The position numbers were made by a program, and so were the translations under genes. A stretch of 64,000 nt of DNA from Patellaria atrata CBS 101060 (taxonomy: Eukaryota > Ascomycota > Dothideomycetes > Patellariales > Patellariaceae), in the NCBI GenBank assembly GCA_010093705.1, contig MU006093.1:827301-891300 (forward strand), given 5' to 3'. This document shows positions 47,731-59,659 of this stretch, piece after piece. Every line of letters starts with the position of its first letter. Positions within the stretch are counted from its first letter, which is position 1. A model generated the notes under the pieces. The model made no database searches. It was not told where the DNA came from and saw only the letters and a program-made list of their open reading frames with translations.

Positions 47731-48177
47731 ATTGGGGTTGGTTTGAAAGTGGGATGTCTAGATTGTAAGTTCGACTGTTGAGTCCTGGCCTTAATGTGTA
47801 GTAGGTGGAGGTGTGGTCAGAATATGAAGCCCATGATGCTTTGTTCGAGATTCGATGAAGTTGGAAATGTACCAAGGGCGGAGCGGAGCGGACTAATTCC
47901 GCCCGTCTGGAAAAGAAGTTTGTGGAACGCTGCCCTAAGCTTCCATCCATCGTCATTTGTGTTGACCCGTCGACCTGGACCACGAGGTCACACCGAATTC
48001 GGACAGTGTTATTCTTGACTGTCGCTAGAGATTTTTACACCTATATATCGCTCCTTCACTGAAATCTATCTTTTGCTATAAATCCTTACGAGTTTCGTTG
48101 ACTTCTGTCTAACCGCCCCGCTGCAGCTTGACTAGCTCTAGAGACATACTAAATTCGTGCCCCTTCCAATTCGAACG
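47731..48177. promoter_or_regulatory. Divergent promoter region of SPT4 and PPT1
   Basis: This 447-base interval lies between two divergent starts. A TATATAT-like run lies near 48041-48047. No other element is identified. Confidence 0.45.
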
Positions 48178-49878
48178 ATGACCGCGGCCGAGGAGGCCAT
48201 TGCCTTGAAGAACAAGGGGAATGAGGCGTTCAAAGCTCATGACTGGGCAACTGCCATCGAGTATTATACAAAAGCCATTGCAGTAAACGATAAGGAGCCT
48301 TCGTTTTACACCAATAGAGCTCAGGTTCGTCTAGCTGTCAAGTCCACATATGGGCACGCGACATAGCTAATAGGATATTGAATAGGCCAACATCAAGCTA
48401 GAATCATACGGATATGCTGCCGCAGATGCAACGAAGGCGATAGAATTAGATTCAAACAATGTGAAGGTGTGTAGACAGTCCTCGTCGTTATCGTAGGCAT
48501 ACTGACCGCTGTCCCATAGGCATACTATAGAAGAGCTGTTGCGAACACAGCTACCTTAAAGCACCGGGAGGCGCTACAGGACTGGAAAATTGTTGTCAAG
48601 AAGTTGCCAGGCGATAAGGCCGCAAAGCTTCAGCACGATCAATGTAGCGCGATAGTAAAACGAGATGCCTTCCTCAAGGCTATAGAAATTGAAGATGCAC
48701 CCTCAGCAGCGGAGGGTCTCGATATAGACAATATCGCTGTAGAGGAAGCATATGATGGCGTACGGTTAGGCAAAGAGATGACACAAGAGTTCATCGATGA
48801 TATGATTCAACGGTTCAAGGACGGAAAGAAGATACACAAAAAATATGTGTATCAGATAATATTGGCGGTTAAGGATATCGTATACAAAGAGGCTACTATG
48901 GTTGAGACCGAAGTTAAAGAAGGCACGAAGATCACGGTATGCGGTGATACACACGGTGAGGTCCCATTCATATCAAGGTTAACCTTCCATGAGAAACCCA
49001 ATACTAATTTATTTTACGCATTTAGGCCAATACTTCGATCTTCTCGAACTCTTCCGCCTGAATGGCTTCCCCTCGGATACACACCATTATCTCTTCAACG
49101 GTGACTTTGTCGATCGCGGCTCCTGGTCCACGGAGATCGCTCTCCTGCTCTACTCATACAAGTGGCTACGACCCAATTCTTTCTTCCTCAACCGTGGCAA
49201 CCATGAAACTGATGACATGAATCGCATGTACGGCTTTGAAGGCGAGTGTCGCCACAAGTACTCCGAGCGTGTCTTTAAGCTCTTCTCTGAGTCCTTCTCG
49301 GCACTACCACTCGCAACCCTAGTCGGCAAGAAGTATTTCGTCCTCCATGGCGGCTTGTTCTCGGATGACAAGATCACGCTTGACGATGTGCGGAAACTAA
49401 ATAGGCATAAGCAGCGGCAACCCGGCCAAAGCGGTCTCATGATGGAGATGCTGTGGACCGATCCGCAAAAGGACCCTGGCAGAGGGCCGAGTAAAAGAGG
49501 AGTGGGCTTGCAGTTTGGACCGGATGTTACGAAGAGGTTTTGCGAGAACAACGGTTTGGAGGCTGTTATTCGGAGTCATGAGGTCAGGATGGAGGGCTAT
49601 GAGGTAAGCAACCATGAGCATCTTCCGCTTGATATCATCCTAAGGGGTTCCTTTTGTGTGGTAGCGATGTTAACTCTATCTACTCACAGTCCGAACACGA
49701 TGGCCGCTGCATCACTGTCTTCTCCGCACCTAAATATTGCGATTCTACCGAAAATAAAGGCGCATACATCAACATCGGCCCCGATTACAAACTCGATTTC
49801 CACAAGTTCGACGCCGTGCCACATCCAAATATCAAACCTATGGCATATGCTTCGAGTCCACTCATGGGGATGATGTAG
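48178..49878 (+). CDS. PPT1: Ser/Thr protein phosphatase 5 (PPT1/PP5)
   Basis: PP5 is an Hsp90-associated phosphatase held inactive by its own TPR domain. Exons are 48178-48324, 48386-48466, 48520-48955, 49026-49603 and 49690-49878, giving 476 residues, the usual PP5 size. Three TPR repeats fill residues ~5-115 (EEAIALKNKGNEAFKAHDWA, then SFYTNRAQANIKLESYGYAA and AYYRRAVANTATLKHREALQ). The catalytic motifs GDTHGQ, GDFVDRG, RGNHE and HGG are intact, as is the C-terminal FSAPKYCDSTENKGAYI. It ends with the PP5-type SPLMGMM helix region. The start was chosen where the TPR domain begins; no ATG precedes it in frame. Confidence 0.96.
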
Positions 49879-50597
49879 TCGCTATTCTATAGACTATAAT
49901 GTTTTGGGAACTTGTGCAGCGGACTGTTCAGATGTACTAATATTTGCGCAGTGAGCATCGGCGTCAGGGGTCGTGAGAGGGATTTGGATGGCAATTGCAT
50001 GTCGGGATGATGTTTCCGCTTTGTATAGGCGATACGAGGTCGTATGTACAGCATATAGGTAAAAGTGTGTAGTGGGGAGTTTTTCGGAGTTTTGCTCCGG
50101 AAATTTTATCAGGGCTGTATAAGCACTGGAAATATATCTAAATTTGAGCTTGAGGTATACGTATCGCTTCCTTGTTACGGATATATGTGAGTTATTGCAC
50201 GATTGCTGTACACGAATTAGCAAAACTGTTGAGTTTCGCCCCTTAGCGAATTTCGAAATATGTACAGCAGAGTCCGAAGTCGTACAGATATTTGCATACG
50301 GCAACTTGGGGAGCGCCACAGTGAGGGAGAGCATCGATTTTTGCGCGTTTCAAAATACCGATGCGCCGTATAGCTCTTTCGGGGGTCTTCTCAAACGTTA
50401 GTGTGCCGCAATTCAGAGGATGTCTCATAAGGCAAATGAAAGATCATAGATATTTCCCTTATAGCTCAGCAACACCCAAACGCCCATACTCCTCCCCCCA
50501 ACCCGCAATTGCCCAAACAACTATTTTCTTTTCCCACCCCGCAAGCAAGTTCATAACCAAGCGAACCCAATACACCCCTATATAACAGAATTCGGGT
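49879..50597. other. Convergent spacer of PPT1 and RFC4
   Basis: It holds the two 3' ends. Short ORFs only; nothing is recognised. Confidence 0.5.
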
Positions 50598-51857
50598 CTA
50601 CGCCATGGGCACCTCGAAGAGCCTCGGCTCCATGTTGACCCTGCAGAGCTTGGCGATGCAGCCGGAGAGCTGCAGGAAGGTCTGGACGCCCTCGAGGATG
50701 CGCATGTGCGTGAAGCCAATCTCGCGGATGAACTCGAGCTTGGAGTGCTCCGGCAGGTTGGGGATCGTTTTGGTCACTTTAAACATGGTGCTGATTATGT
50801 CATGGCAGGAGTAGCCGAGGTCCCTGGGAGTTGGGGTGTTAGTGGGTTGGGTTTTGGTTTTGGCTTTGGAATATCCGATACGGTGGGAGAAAGGAAGGGG
50901 GACGTACCACAGCTCTTTCAGCAACTCTAGCGCATCGTCGACCTTCATTTCCCAACACGCCTTGATCATCGCTTGTACTTTTATCGGATGCGGGCTATCC
51001 ACAACCTTGAAAACGTTATCTCCGTTCACAAATCCGAAGCCTGCGCTGGTCGACTGCAGATTGTTGATCGCTTGTCTCATATCTCCCTCTGCCGAGAAAA
51101 CAAGCGCGGCTATGCCGTCGTCATTGTGCTTTACATCCTCTGCTTCGCAGATTTGCATCAACCGTTTCCTTATCTGGCCCTCGGTCAACCGCGAGTAGCG
51201 CAGGATGGCGCACCGAGACTGCAGAGGCTCGATGATCTTGTTCGACTGGTTGCACGCAAAGGCAAAGCGTGTGGTAGCGGAGTAGATCTCCATCGTGCGT
51301 CGTAATGCTTGTTGCGCCCCTGATGTCATACTGTCGGCTTCATCGAGTATGATGAGCTTTTGCCGGCCTGGCGGGAGGGTAACTTTCTTTTGGGCAAAAC
51401 CTTTTATGCGGTTGCGGACAACGTCGATACCTGGGAGTGTTATCAGCTTGATAGAGACTTGATATTGGAAGAGGGAGAGGGTTCTGACCTCGTTCATCAC
51501 TAGCATTGAGTTCGAGAACGGCTTCCTTGTATGCATCGCCCAGGAGCTGACGCGCGAGGCAGAGGATCGATGTCGTCTTGCCGATACCAGGCATGCCTGA
51601 TATAATGACGTGAGGCATGTTACCATCTTTTGCTATTATCTTTAAGCGTTCGATTGTTTCGGTATTGCCAACGATGTCATCCAGGACGATGGGACGGTAC
51701 TTTTCCACCCTATCAATCGTTGTTAGCCGAAATGAGTAACATTTGGGGAATACTATTAATTGGAAGCATACCACGGTAACTCATAGTTTGCCGCATTATT
51801 TGGGTTTGCTTTGATGCCATTGCGGGCTGCTGCTTTTGAGGACTCTGCCTCTACCAT
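50598..51857 (-). CDS. RFC4: Replication factor C subunit 4 (human RFC2 type)
   Basis: This is one of the small AAA+ subunits of the RFC clamp loader that puts PCNA on DNA; it also serves in the Rad24 loader that loads the 9-1-1 clamp containing Hus1, coded at 25103-26125. Exons are 51857-51772, 51709-51489, 51430-50908 and 50823-50598, giving 351 residues. Intron 2 uses a less common donor, GTCAGA. Marks are [20 protein letters not shown], Walker [27 protein letters not shown], Walker [11 protein letters not shown], and the SRC motif [11 protein letters not shown]. The C-terminal [20 protein letters not shown] is typical of this subunit. The length is normal. Confidence 0.96.
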
Positions 51858-52672
51858 GGTGTTGGTGTGATGTTGGGTAGTTGCACGTCTTTGGACCACG
51901 AGTGAGACGCGACGTGAAGAACGCGATCACGTGCAGTCTAGAAGTGTTGTTCCCGATTGGTACACAACGTTCATTTTGGTCTGGTTACACTTGCCCGCTC
52001 TCAACTATAGTATGTGGCACAAAAACTACTTCAGAGATATCATATATTGAGATAAATTCTCGTGAGTCAACCTCCCGTAAGTTGCTCGTAAATCTATAAC
52101 CCTGTCCACATAGCTAACAGACATCGTGCAGTGAGCGCTCCTATTCAAATCTATACCACGCTTATTCCCAATCAATAGAATGAATCAAAAGCTCCTGTTT
52201 ACAATAACCTTGGAAGAACAACGGCAAGATCTTTGAAAGTAAAGAGAAGAAATGCAAACGGAGGGATGAGTATAGGGATTAGGACAGCGGAAGATGATTG
52301 GGTGGATTATGCGCGTGCCGCGAGAACTTGGTATGGATAAGAAAAATCGATACTCACCTATCCCTTCGGGTGTGAGAATACATCATCAGCCATGCAATTG
52401 ATCTTACGGCTCTTCAAAGTTGTAAAGCTTTGGGAGACCCAATTCAGGGCTGAAAGATACGTACTCTTGCTGCCTTACCTTACCTAGCTCCTTAGCGCCA
52501 CCATCCACGGCGATCGACGAAGAGCTCAATGAGCATGAGGCTGAGATGAAGCCGCCCCGCTATGAAGAGTCCCGAGCAAGCCTTGCGCAAAACTCGTCCT
52601 TTTCGACGCAGGGCGGCAACAGAAAGCAAACAGTCAACATACTATGACAGTTGAAATCAGCTCAGAGTAGCC
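51858..52672. other. Upstream region of RFC4 and of the patatin gene
   Basis: This divergent interval holds both promoters. No exon or repeat is recognised. Confidence 0.5.
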
Positions 52673-53868
52673 ATGTTAACTCAAAAGACCGCGTCTGCCC
52701 GACCGAAACATGGTAAGGAACTGTGCCTCCTATCTCTCGACGGAGGTGGTGTTCGAGGATTTTCGACATTGTGCATTATCGAAGAGATGATGCGAAAGAT
52801 CGATCCGTTGAATCCTCCAAAACCATGCGATTATTTCGACATGATAGGAGGCACAAGTACAGGCGGGTAAGAAACTCATACTCCATGATGTTCCTAGCTA
52901 ACTTAGCAAAGGTTGATCGCCGTAATGCTTGGAAGGCTGAAGATGACAGTCGAAGAGTGCCGCGAGGCATATCGCGAACTAGCAGATGAAGTCTTCCAAC
53001 CTATGAACCATCTCATTGCGCCGGCTTGGACCCCGTTTTGGCGCTGGCGATTCAATGCCCGCTTTGATACTGAAGCCCTGGAGCGCAGTATTAAGAAGAT
53101 CATCTTTGAACAACTCAAGAAGGTTCCTGGGAATGAAAATAAGCCGGAAACGGAGCTTGAGGATACCTTGTTCCAAGAAGACAATCCAACATGCAAAGTG
53201 TAAGATCCTTACTTATATTCCAACATAGAGGTGCTAATAAAGCATTCAGTTTTGTCACTGCTACTAGCGCCTACCTGCCTGACAGGACGACCATTCTTGC
53301 AAACTATGAATCCAGCCGCTTCCCTAGGGCCCTCTTTGATTGCACCAAGATTTGGGAGGCTTGCAGAGCAACTTCTGCTGCTTCAACCTTCTTCGAGCCA
53401 ATCGATATTGGTCCCGACAAGCAAAGGTTTGTTGATGGAGCTACTGGGGCCAACAATCCGGTTGTCGAGGTCTGGTCCGAAGCCCGTGAAGCTTTCAAAC
53501 TTGGACGGGAACTGGAGGACAATGTCATGTGCCTAGTATCTTTAGGCACCGGTATTCCTACAGTCGAGGCATTTGGAGAAACCTTCGTAGAGGTCGGACG
53601 GACATTGAAAGCTATGGCAACCGAAACGGAAACTACAGCAGAAAAGTTTCTCCGCGAACATACAAACTTGGACACTGAGCATCGCTACTTTCGCTTTAAT
53701 GTCAAAACTGGGCTGGAGAAAATCGGTCTAGAGAATGCTGCCATGAGGCCTCAGATCGTGGCAGCGACTGATAGATATGTTTCCTCTGAAACTGTACGCA
53801 AGGAACTAGAACACTGTGCAGACACGTTGAGACTGAGAGATTGTCTGTTGAACCCTGATTTTACTTAA
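52673..53868 (+). CDS. Patatin-like phospholipase (possible NLR effector domain)
   Basis: The product is a predicted lipid acyl hydrolase with a complete patatin site. Exons are 52673-52866, 52912-53199 and 53250-53868, giving 366 residues. The oxyanion loop is DGGGVRG at residue ~24, the nucleophile elbow is GGTSTGG at ~60, and the catalytic Asp lies in DGATGANNP. Introns cut at conserved places (STGG|LIAVMLGRL and CKV|FVTATSAY). Patatin domains of this type usually form the N-terminus of fungal NLRs with NACHT or NB-ARC and repeats. Here the frame stops, and 137 bases later a NACHT-ankyrin ORF begins on the same strand. The two may be separate genes or one gene with an unrecognised splice. 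Confidence 0.9.
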
Positions 53869-54005
53869 GCAGTCTTTTACTGATCAATAGTATATAGATC
53901 ATAATATATATTTTTGACTAGTCCATGTGCTGATTCTATCGTTGTGCAGGGTTCCGCGCTATCCCGTTCCTCCTTGAAGCCGCCTCCAGTAAGCATTCCG
54001 CTGCG
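53869..54005 (+). other. Junction between patatin and NACHT ORFs with an intron-like 3' end
   Basis: The stretch ends like an intron: a CTGAT branch-like site and TTGTGCAG at 53942-53949. After that acceptor the frame of the NACHT ORF is open upstream of its first ATG and reads GFRAIPFLLEAASSKHSAAM, which looks like real protein. So the NACHT coding part probably begins before 54006 and an exon upstream is spliced to it. No strong donor of the right phase was found. Confidence 0.5.
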
Positions 54006-57000
54006 ATGAACTTCTTTACGAAGACCTCTTCAGGTGCCCATAGATCTCCTAGTTATGGACAGTGGATCACTAGATTTCCGCAATACAAGGAGTGGCTCTC
54101 AGACCCGAGCCGGGTCGGATTATTTTTCATCGATGAGGGAACAGACCACATCGATATGGCTCATGAAATGGTTGCTCATGCCCTACATCCTATATCTACA
54201 GTTCAGGGCACGGTTTTCATAGATCTATCATCCCTGGGCAGTATGAACCAAGAGTCATGCTTGACGGAAGTGCTGCAAAGAATACTATATCAACTTCTTC
54301 ACTTGAACCCCGAAGGCTTGTGGACTCTTTATGGAACTCTTTTCAGGAGTGGAACCATCCCAGCGAAAGCTTTAGAGCGTTTTTTTAACCCTAACGATAA
54401 CAATCCAAAGGACCAGGATTTCCGCATGGACGCGTTATTATGGGCACTACCGGATTCAACAGATAATCTATACATCACATTCACTGGACTAGAGGTTATC
54501 GACCCCGATACACAGATCGCATTGCTCGATTTATTTCTCCATCAAGTCGCCGCATTCCGGGTTCGCCCGGTCAAGCTCCTGTTTTGCAGCAAATCGCCGC
54601 AGCCTCAGTCCAAATTGCCAATATGGGCTGCGATTATTGATCAGGAAGCGCAAAGAAAGCGTGAGTCATCAAAACTTCGCGACGACTGTCTCTAACTTTA
54701 AGTTTTAGACTGTATAGACTCCTTGTACTTCAATGAATGGCAGGCTCGGAGATCTCTTATAGATCCACCGTTAGAGGATACTGATGAGTGGGTTTGGCAC
54801 CATAAGTCTTTCCAGTCGTGGTTGGAAAAGCCATCCGGAGTTCTTTGGATTAAAGGAAAACCTGGAAGTGGAAAGTCTACGATTGCACGGGTTATTAACG
54901 ATGGGCTACAGATTGAGGACGAGACACTCAATGCGATGCTGCCGCGTTCGAATACTAAGCGAGTCATCGCCTTCAGTTTCTTTTACAGTTATAAATTACC
55001 AGAACTAGCGACTCAGCATCAGTTTATGTTACGGTCAATCCTTTATCAGATATTGAAGGAAGAATCCTCCTACTTCAATCACATTCAAGACATTTATCAC
55101 CGCATTTATGCACGGAATGACCCTCCTCACTGGACACTTCTGGATCTGAAAGAAGCTTTAGAGAAAATTTGTACGGCAAGATCAAAAAATCAGGAATCTC
55201 AAAAGCTTTGCTTGATCCTCGATGGCATTGATGAAGCCGAAGATCAGGATAACGAGTGGCATAGCTCCCTTACAAGCGAACAAGGCGTACTTCGATGGCT
55301 TACTAAACTGTCTTGTGCTGATGAGAATACACGCTTGAAGCTCATCATTTCATGCAGGCCTACGACATCGATAACCCAATCTCTAGGAAGCTTCCCCAAA
55401 ATCGTTGTTGAGGAGCACAACAAAATGGCGATCGAGAAGATTATTGAACATGGACTCAAGCACATTAGGACCTCGATGATTCAATGGATAAAAAGTGACT
55501 CTGGAAGCCCAGTTGTAGAGACCTATGATGCATCAGATGACATGTTAAAAGACGTGGATGTTATGATCAATACACTACGGAGGCTTCTACTTCCACGCGC
55601 GTCAGACACTGTACAATGGGTCGTTGTGGTTTTGAAAGAACTACATTCTTACATTGGTGAAAAAGGTTTGTATAGACCCGGGATTATCGAGGAAATGATA
55701 GAGAGTCTTCCACAAGGTTTGGAAGAGCTCTACAAAGAACTTATCTCTAGGTTGCAGCGTCGTCTAAATGAATCGGACATTCAACGAGCTCGTTCCATGC
55801 TAGAATGGGCATGTTTCACCCAGCGTCCACTACGCTTAGATGAGTTTCAAGATGCCCTTGCACTAGCGCATGTTGAGGAACAGAATGCAAGGTCGCTTCA
55901 AAATTGCCTTGACTCGCATCGCATGTCTTTCTTCCAGGCCGGAAACTGGGCCCCTTTGGAACGCGACATTTCCGACACTTGCGGTTGTCTACTTGAAGTC
56001 GTTCTACCAAAGTCATCCCAGCCAAGAGAGGCGAAAGCTATGTCCAAGAAACGCGTTTCTCCGGACTATGTCGTCCAGGTGATCCATCATACAGCTAAAG
56101 AATACCTCGTCCGTCGGTTAGATAGCAGTCATGGTTTGCTTTTAGATCCCAAACATGCACGCGCATCATTCTCCCGCTCGCTATTTTCTTATATATCTTT
56201 AAGTCTCCCACTATCATCGATAGATGATGATACCGAAGCAACAAAAACACCGATACTAGATTGGAAGCCGACAGAATACAAACGATTAGCACATATGTTG
56301 GACGATAGACCTCTACTCTTATATATTATTCAGCACTTTCGACAGAATCATGTAGACTCAAGTATGCTTGGTGCTATCCAGACGTATTTTCAGAACTTGC
56401 GACTCTCCCCATCCGAGCACGGCTGGGGCTTACTCCGTTACTGGGTTGAGCCTGAAAATCTAGTACCTACGAACTATGACACCTCTCGTTCAGGAGATTA
56501 TCAGCTACGTAGAACGCTTTTTACCGACCTTCGCACAAGACACAATATTAGACTAGGTTGCTGCCGAGATAAACCAGTGGAAGAACGATTCTCTCACGAT
56601 TTGTTTCTCACGGCGTGCCGATTTGGCTATGCTACGGCAGCTCGATTACTATTAGAGTCACCTTTCCAAGTTTATGATCAAGTTAAAAGTGATGCTTGTA
56701 TACAGTGCGTCCGGGAAAACATTATTCCTATCGTTAAAGTTCTTCTACCCGAAATAGACCATATCACCAAACAGAAAGTATTGACCAGCGGATTTTTGAC
56801 CGCTATTGAACAGGGAAAACCTTTGACTGTGCAGCTTCTATTAGACTACGGGGCAGATCCGAACTATTTAACTGGGGACGGCTATACCTCACTACACAGA
56901 GCGGTTTATTTTAATTGCATCCCCGTTGCAGAGGTCTTGTTAAAGGCTGGGGCTAACATAGACTATAACGGTCGCCTTGGAACACCGCTTATGTTCGCCG

Positions 57001-57329
57001 TAGAACAGGGAAATAAAGAATTTGTTCAATTTCTTATTGACCAGAAAGCAAACATTCACCTGAAGAACGATGACGGCTTTGGAGCGTTGTATCTCGCCTT
57101 GATCTCAGACAGCAAGGAAGACACAAACATGATCTCGATGCTACTCCATGCCGGTTCTCATCCCCTTGAGCGGGAGGAACATGATCGTGTACTACTAGAT
57201 ATCCTGAGGAATCGGGTAAGGGCCCATCGCGCGATATTGTCTCCGCTTGGGGAGATTCTAGAATCTCTAGGTGCGATGACTTTACGCTCTGATACATTGA
57301 CAGGAGTTGAGGCGGAACAACAGGAATGA
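54006..57329 (+). CDS. NACHT-ankyrin STAND protein (fungal NLR type) with a second, degenerate NACHT-like region
   Basis: The product is a predicted nucleotide-switch receptor of the fungal NLR class, tied in other fungi to non-self recognition and regulated cell death. Exons are 54006-54660 and 54709-57329, giving 1,091 residues from the first ATG; coding may extend upstream. Residues ~10-215 look like a NACHT with no P-loop: SPSYGQWITRFPQYKEWL leads into GLFFIDEGTDH where GKPGSGKST would be, and LYITFTGLEV stands for Walker B. A full NACHT follows, with Walker A GKPGSGKST at ~268-276 and Walker B KLCLILDGIDEAED at ~382-395, then LKLIISCRPT. A helical region follows, including HHTAKEYLV, typical of this family. 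About four to five ankyrin repeats fill ~850-1040 (YTSLHRAVYFNCIPVAEVLL). The repeats are not near-identical, so recent expansion is not seen. Confidence 0.88.
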
Positions 57330-58156
57330 AATAGTCTCGCGCCGGAAACAGTACGTCGTTGACTAACATTCAATCAATCCCGCCTCCTATAGCATGGAAT
57401 ACTATTGACTTGTTCAAATCTTACTCTTCGAAGTTCCCCTCACAAGTTCAGCCAAAAGCTCACGAGAACAACAGAACCATGTCAACCATCTAGGATCGTG
57501 CCCAAATTCGAAAGGTCATCAATCTAGTTTATAGGTTCTCTACCGCAAGCTACCATGCGTAAAGCAACCCAACTTAGGGACTGAACCCGCAGAGGTCAAT
57601 GGTTTGAAGGAACCGGCCCTCGATCCACAAGATCCGTATTTTCTAGGTTTGCGAGATCATACAGAGTTTACATCAACGGTGAGCCAAAGCACAGTTGGTA
57701 TCCTTGGTCAAACGTACGGTGGCGATTTGGTATCAGTCTCATATCTGAGACCGGCATAATGATCACTGGTCAAGAACGATAAGGCCTCATTCCATCTTTT
57801 ATGCCTATTTGTAATCCTGATTCCACTGCAAATCAAGCTCTCAAAGATTGAGCTCATGACGAGCATCGAATTACATAGTTTTCAATCCGTCCTTGCTTAT
57901 GGGGGAAACACTCGAGGGATTAGAGTAGGGTTATAACTAACAATCAGTTTTCATTTCTTGTGTATATTTACATTTGAATCATAAGACGAACATAGTATGT
58001 TTCTATTCCTCCCAGAATCCGCGTTGTATCATGTTTCGGTAAGAGAGGCTCTTTGCCATGGGGGATATTTTACCTATTTACATCAGCTCCTCTTTTTTCC
58101 TCCACATTAGTCATTGAATCGTCTCAGGTCTCTACTGACGTGTTTGAGAATTTTCC
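57330..58156. other. Convergent spacer of the NACHT and CDF genes
   Basis: No exon or repeat is recognised. Confidence 0.5.
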
Positions 58157-59659
58157 CTATCGCAAGAGGCTTCTCAGTGTTCTATGCTCTTTTTTCTTGA
58201 CATCATATAATGGTTTATGCTCCTCGTGTACATCGTGTTCGCTCTCGTAGTCAACATGCACGAAAGCTCGTTCCACATCTGCTAAACCTACTGGTTGTCA
58301 GATTTGCCCACTTATTCACTTTACTTGACAGATAACTTACCTTCGAGTTTCCTTTGTAGTGATTGACTAACATCATGGCTTATTTTCAACGGTGTTGATT
58401 CATCCATGATTATGTCGACCTCGACATAGTATCGTTGACCAGCGTGATACGCCCGGCACTATGATATAGTCAGCAGCGGCGTAACCGCAGGTTTGAAAAA
58501 AAAAATACTTACTGTGTCCACCTTCATGATTTGAGGATCGTGTGTTACGACAAGGTAAATTAGCTTCGAGATAAACTCTCGAGGCGCGCCTTTACCGACG
58601 AGCAACCATACATGTTCGAACGCAGTGGAAGCCCATGAGAAGAGAATCAAAAGACCAATACAGATAGCACCAAGAGGATCCAACCACCATACGAATCGAT
58701 CACCAACAATAGACATGATCAGACCAAAAATATTCACAGCAAGATCATTGCGATGGTCGATCTGGACTCATTAGCAAGTCGTGTTGTAAAACGATGACCC
58801 ACACCAACGTACGAAGAATACCCTTGCAGCAGGGTAACGACGAAGAGCAAAGCAATAAAGAAAGAGAGCGAACTTCGACGCAACTACAAACTTGTTAGCT
58901 AGAGTGTTATAATATCGAGAGTCAAAAACTTACTAGCAACAGCCACAAATGTAAGTGGGATTATCTTCAACTGTTGAGCTTCATGCTCGCCTTCTCCAAG
59001 AGCTCGACCAGACTCAATGATGAGTTGCACCGCCACAGTTGTCATCAAAGCGCAGAACAATATGATACCCATCGTTTCGATTCGAGTACGGCCCTAAGAT
59101 CTGTTAACATCTGGCTTTATGCACTACTTTGGTCAAGCTAGGCATATCTTACCACAGGATATTTGTATACGCTGGGCCTTGTGGCCATCCGAGAGGTGAT
59201 AAGCATGACAAAAGATGACACGAGATCCATCTAGGTAGACCATTCGTCAGTTATTGTTTACGGTCTGGCAACAATATCACATACAAATGCGTCTGCAGCC
59301 GTGGCAAACAGGGCTAGCGAACCCGTTGCAATTGCGGCATATAGTTGAATTATGAACAAGCAGAAATTCACTACGAAAGAAGCATTCACGGCAAGTTTGA
59401 CCTTTGGGCCATTTTTTACGGTGTCCAGAGCGTGCAAATGTTCCTCATCACTGCTTTGTAAAAATTGGTCGATCAGCTCGTTTTGCCTGGTGTAGAATTT
59501 CTTTATTTTCTTCGGGTTGGCTTTGGGATGATCAAGTTTAATTTGGCCATGTGAGACGTCTTCACGTTTGTGCTGGCCCAGAGATAATGGGTCTGGATAT
59601 TCCTGTGTCGTAGACACTGGAGCAACAGTCTCTTGGATGGTATCAGATTGGTTTGCCAT
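58157..59659 (-). CDS. Cation diffusion facilitator, manganese-type (Mn-CDF)
   Basis: The protein is predicted to move Mn2+ out of the cytosol into an organelle or out of the cell by proton exchange. Seven exons: 59659-59285, 59230-59153, 59093-58934, 58883-58813, 58761-58513, 58458-58341 and 58287-58157, giving 393 residues. Six hydrophobic segments form the CDF core. The two metal sites read DAFMD in helix 2 and DHRND in helix 5, both DxxxD, which marks the Mn group, while Zn-type CDFs have HxxxD. The C-terminal cytoplasmic domain is typical (CRAYHAGQRYYVEVDIIMDE, later VERAFVHVDYESEH). A ~90-residue hydrophilic N-terminus precedes the membrane part. A ZIP gene lies 1.7 kb away, divergent. 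Confidence 0.92.

Noticed and set aside
47794-48018. Short plus-strand ORF between SPT4 and PPT1
   Set aside because: It lies in the divergent promoter, has no motif and would overlap both leaders.
52673-54060. Prion-like amyloid signalling motif shared by the patatin C-terminus and the NACHT N-terminus
   Set aside because: I looked for a repeated short motif linking the two proteins, as in known fungal effector/NLR pairs, but the ends show no shared motif.
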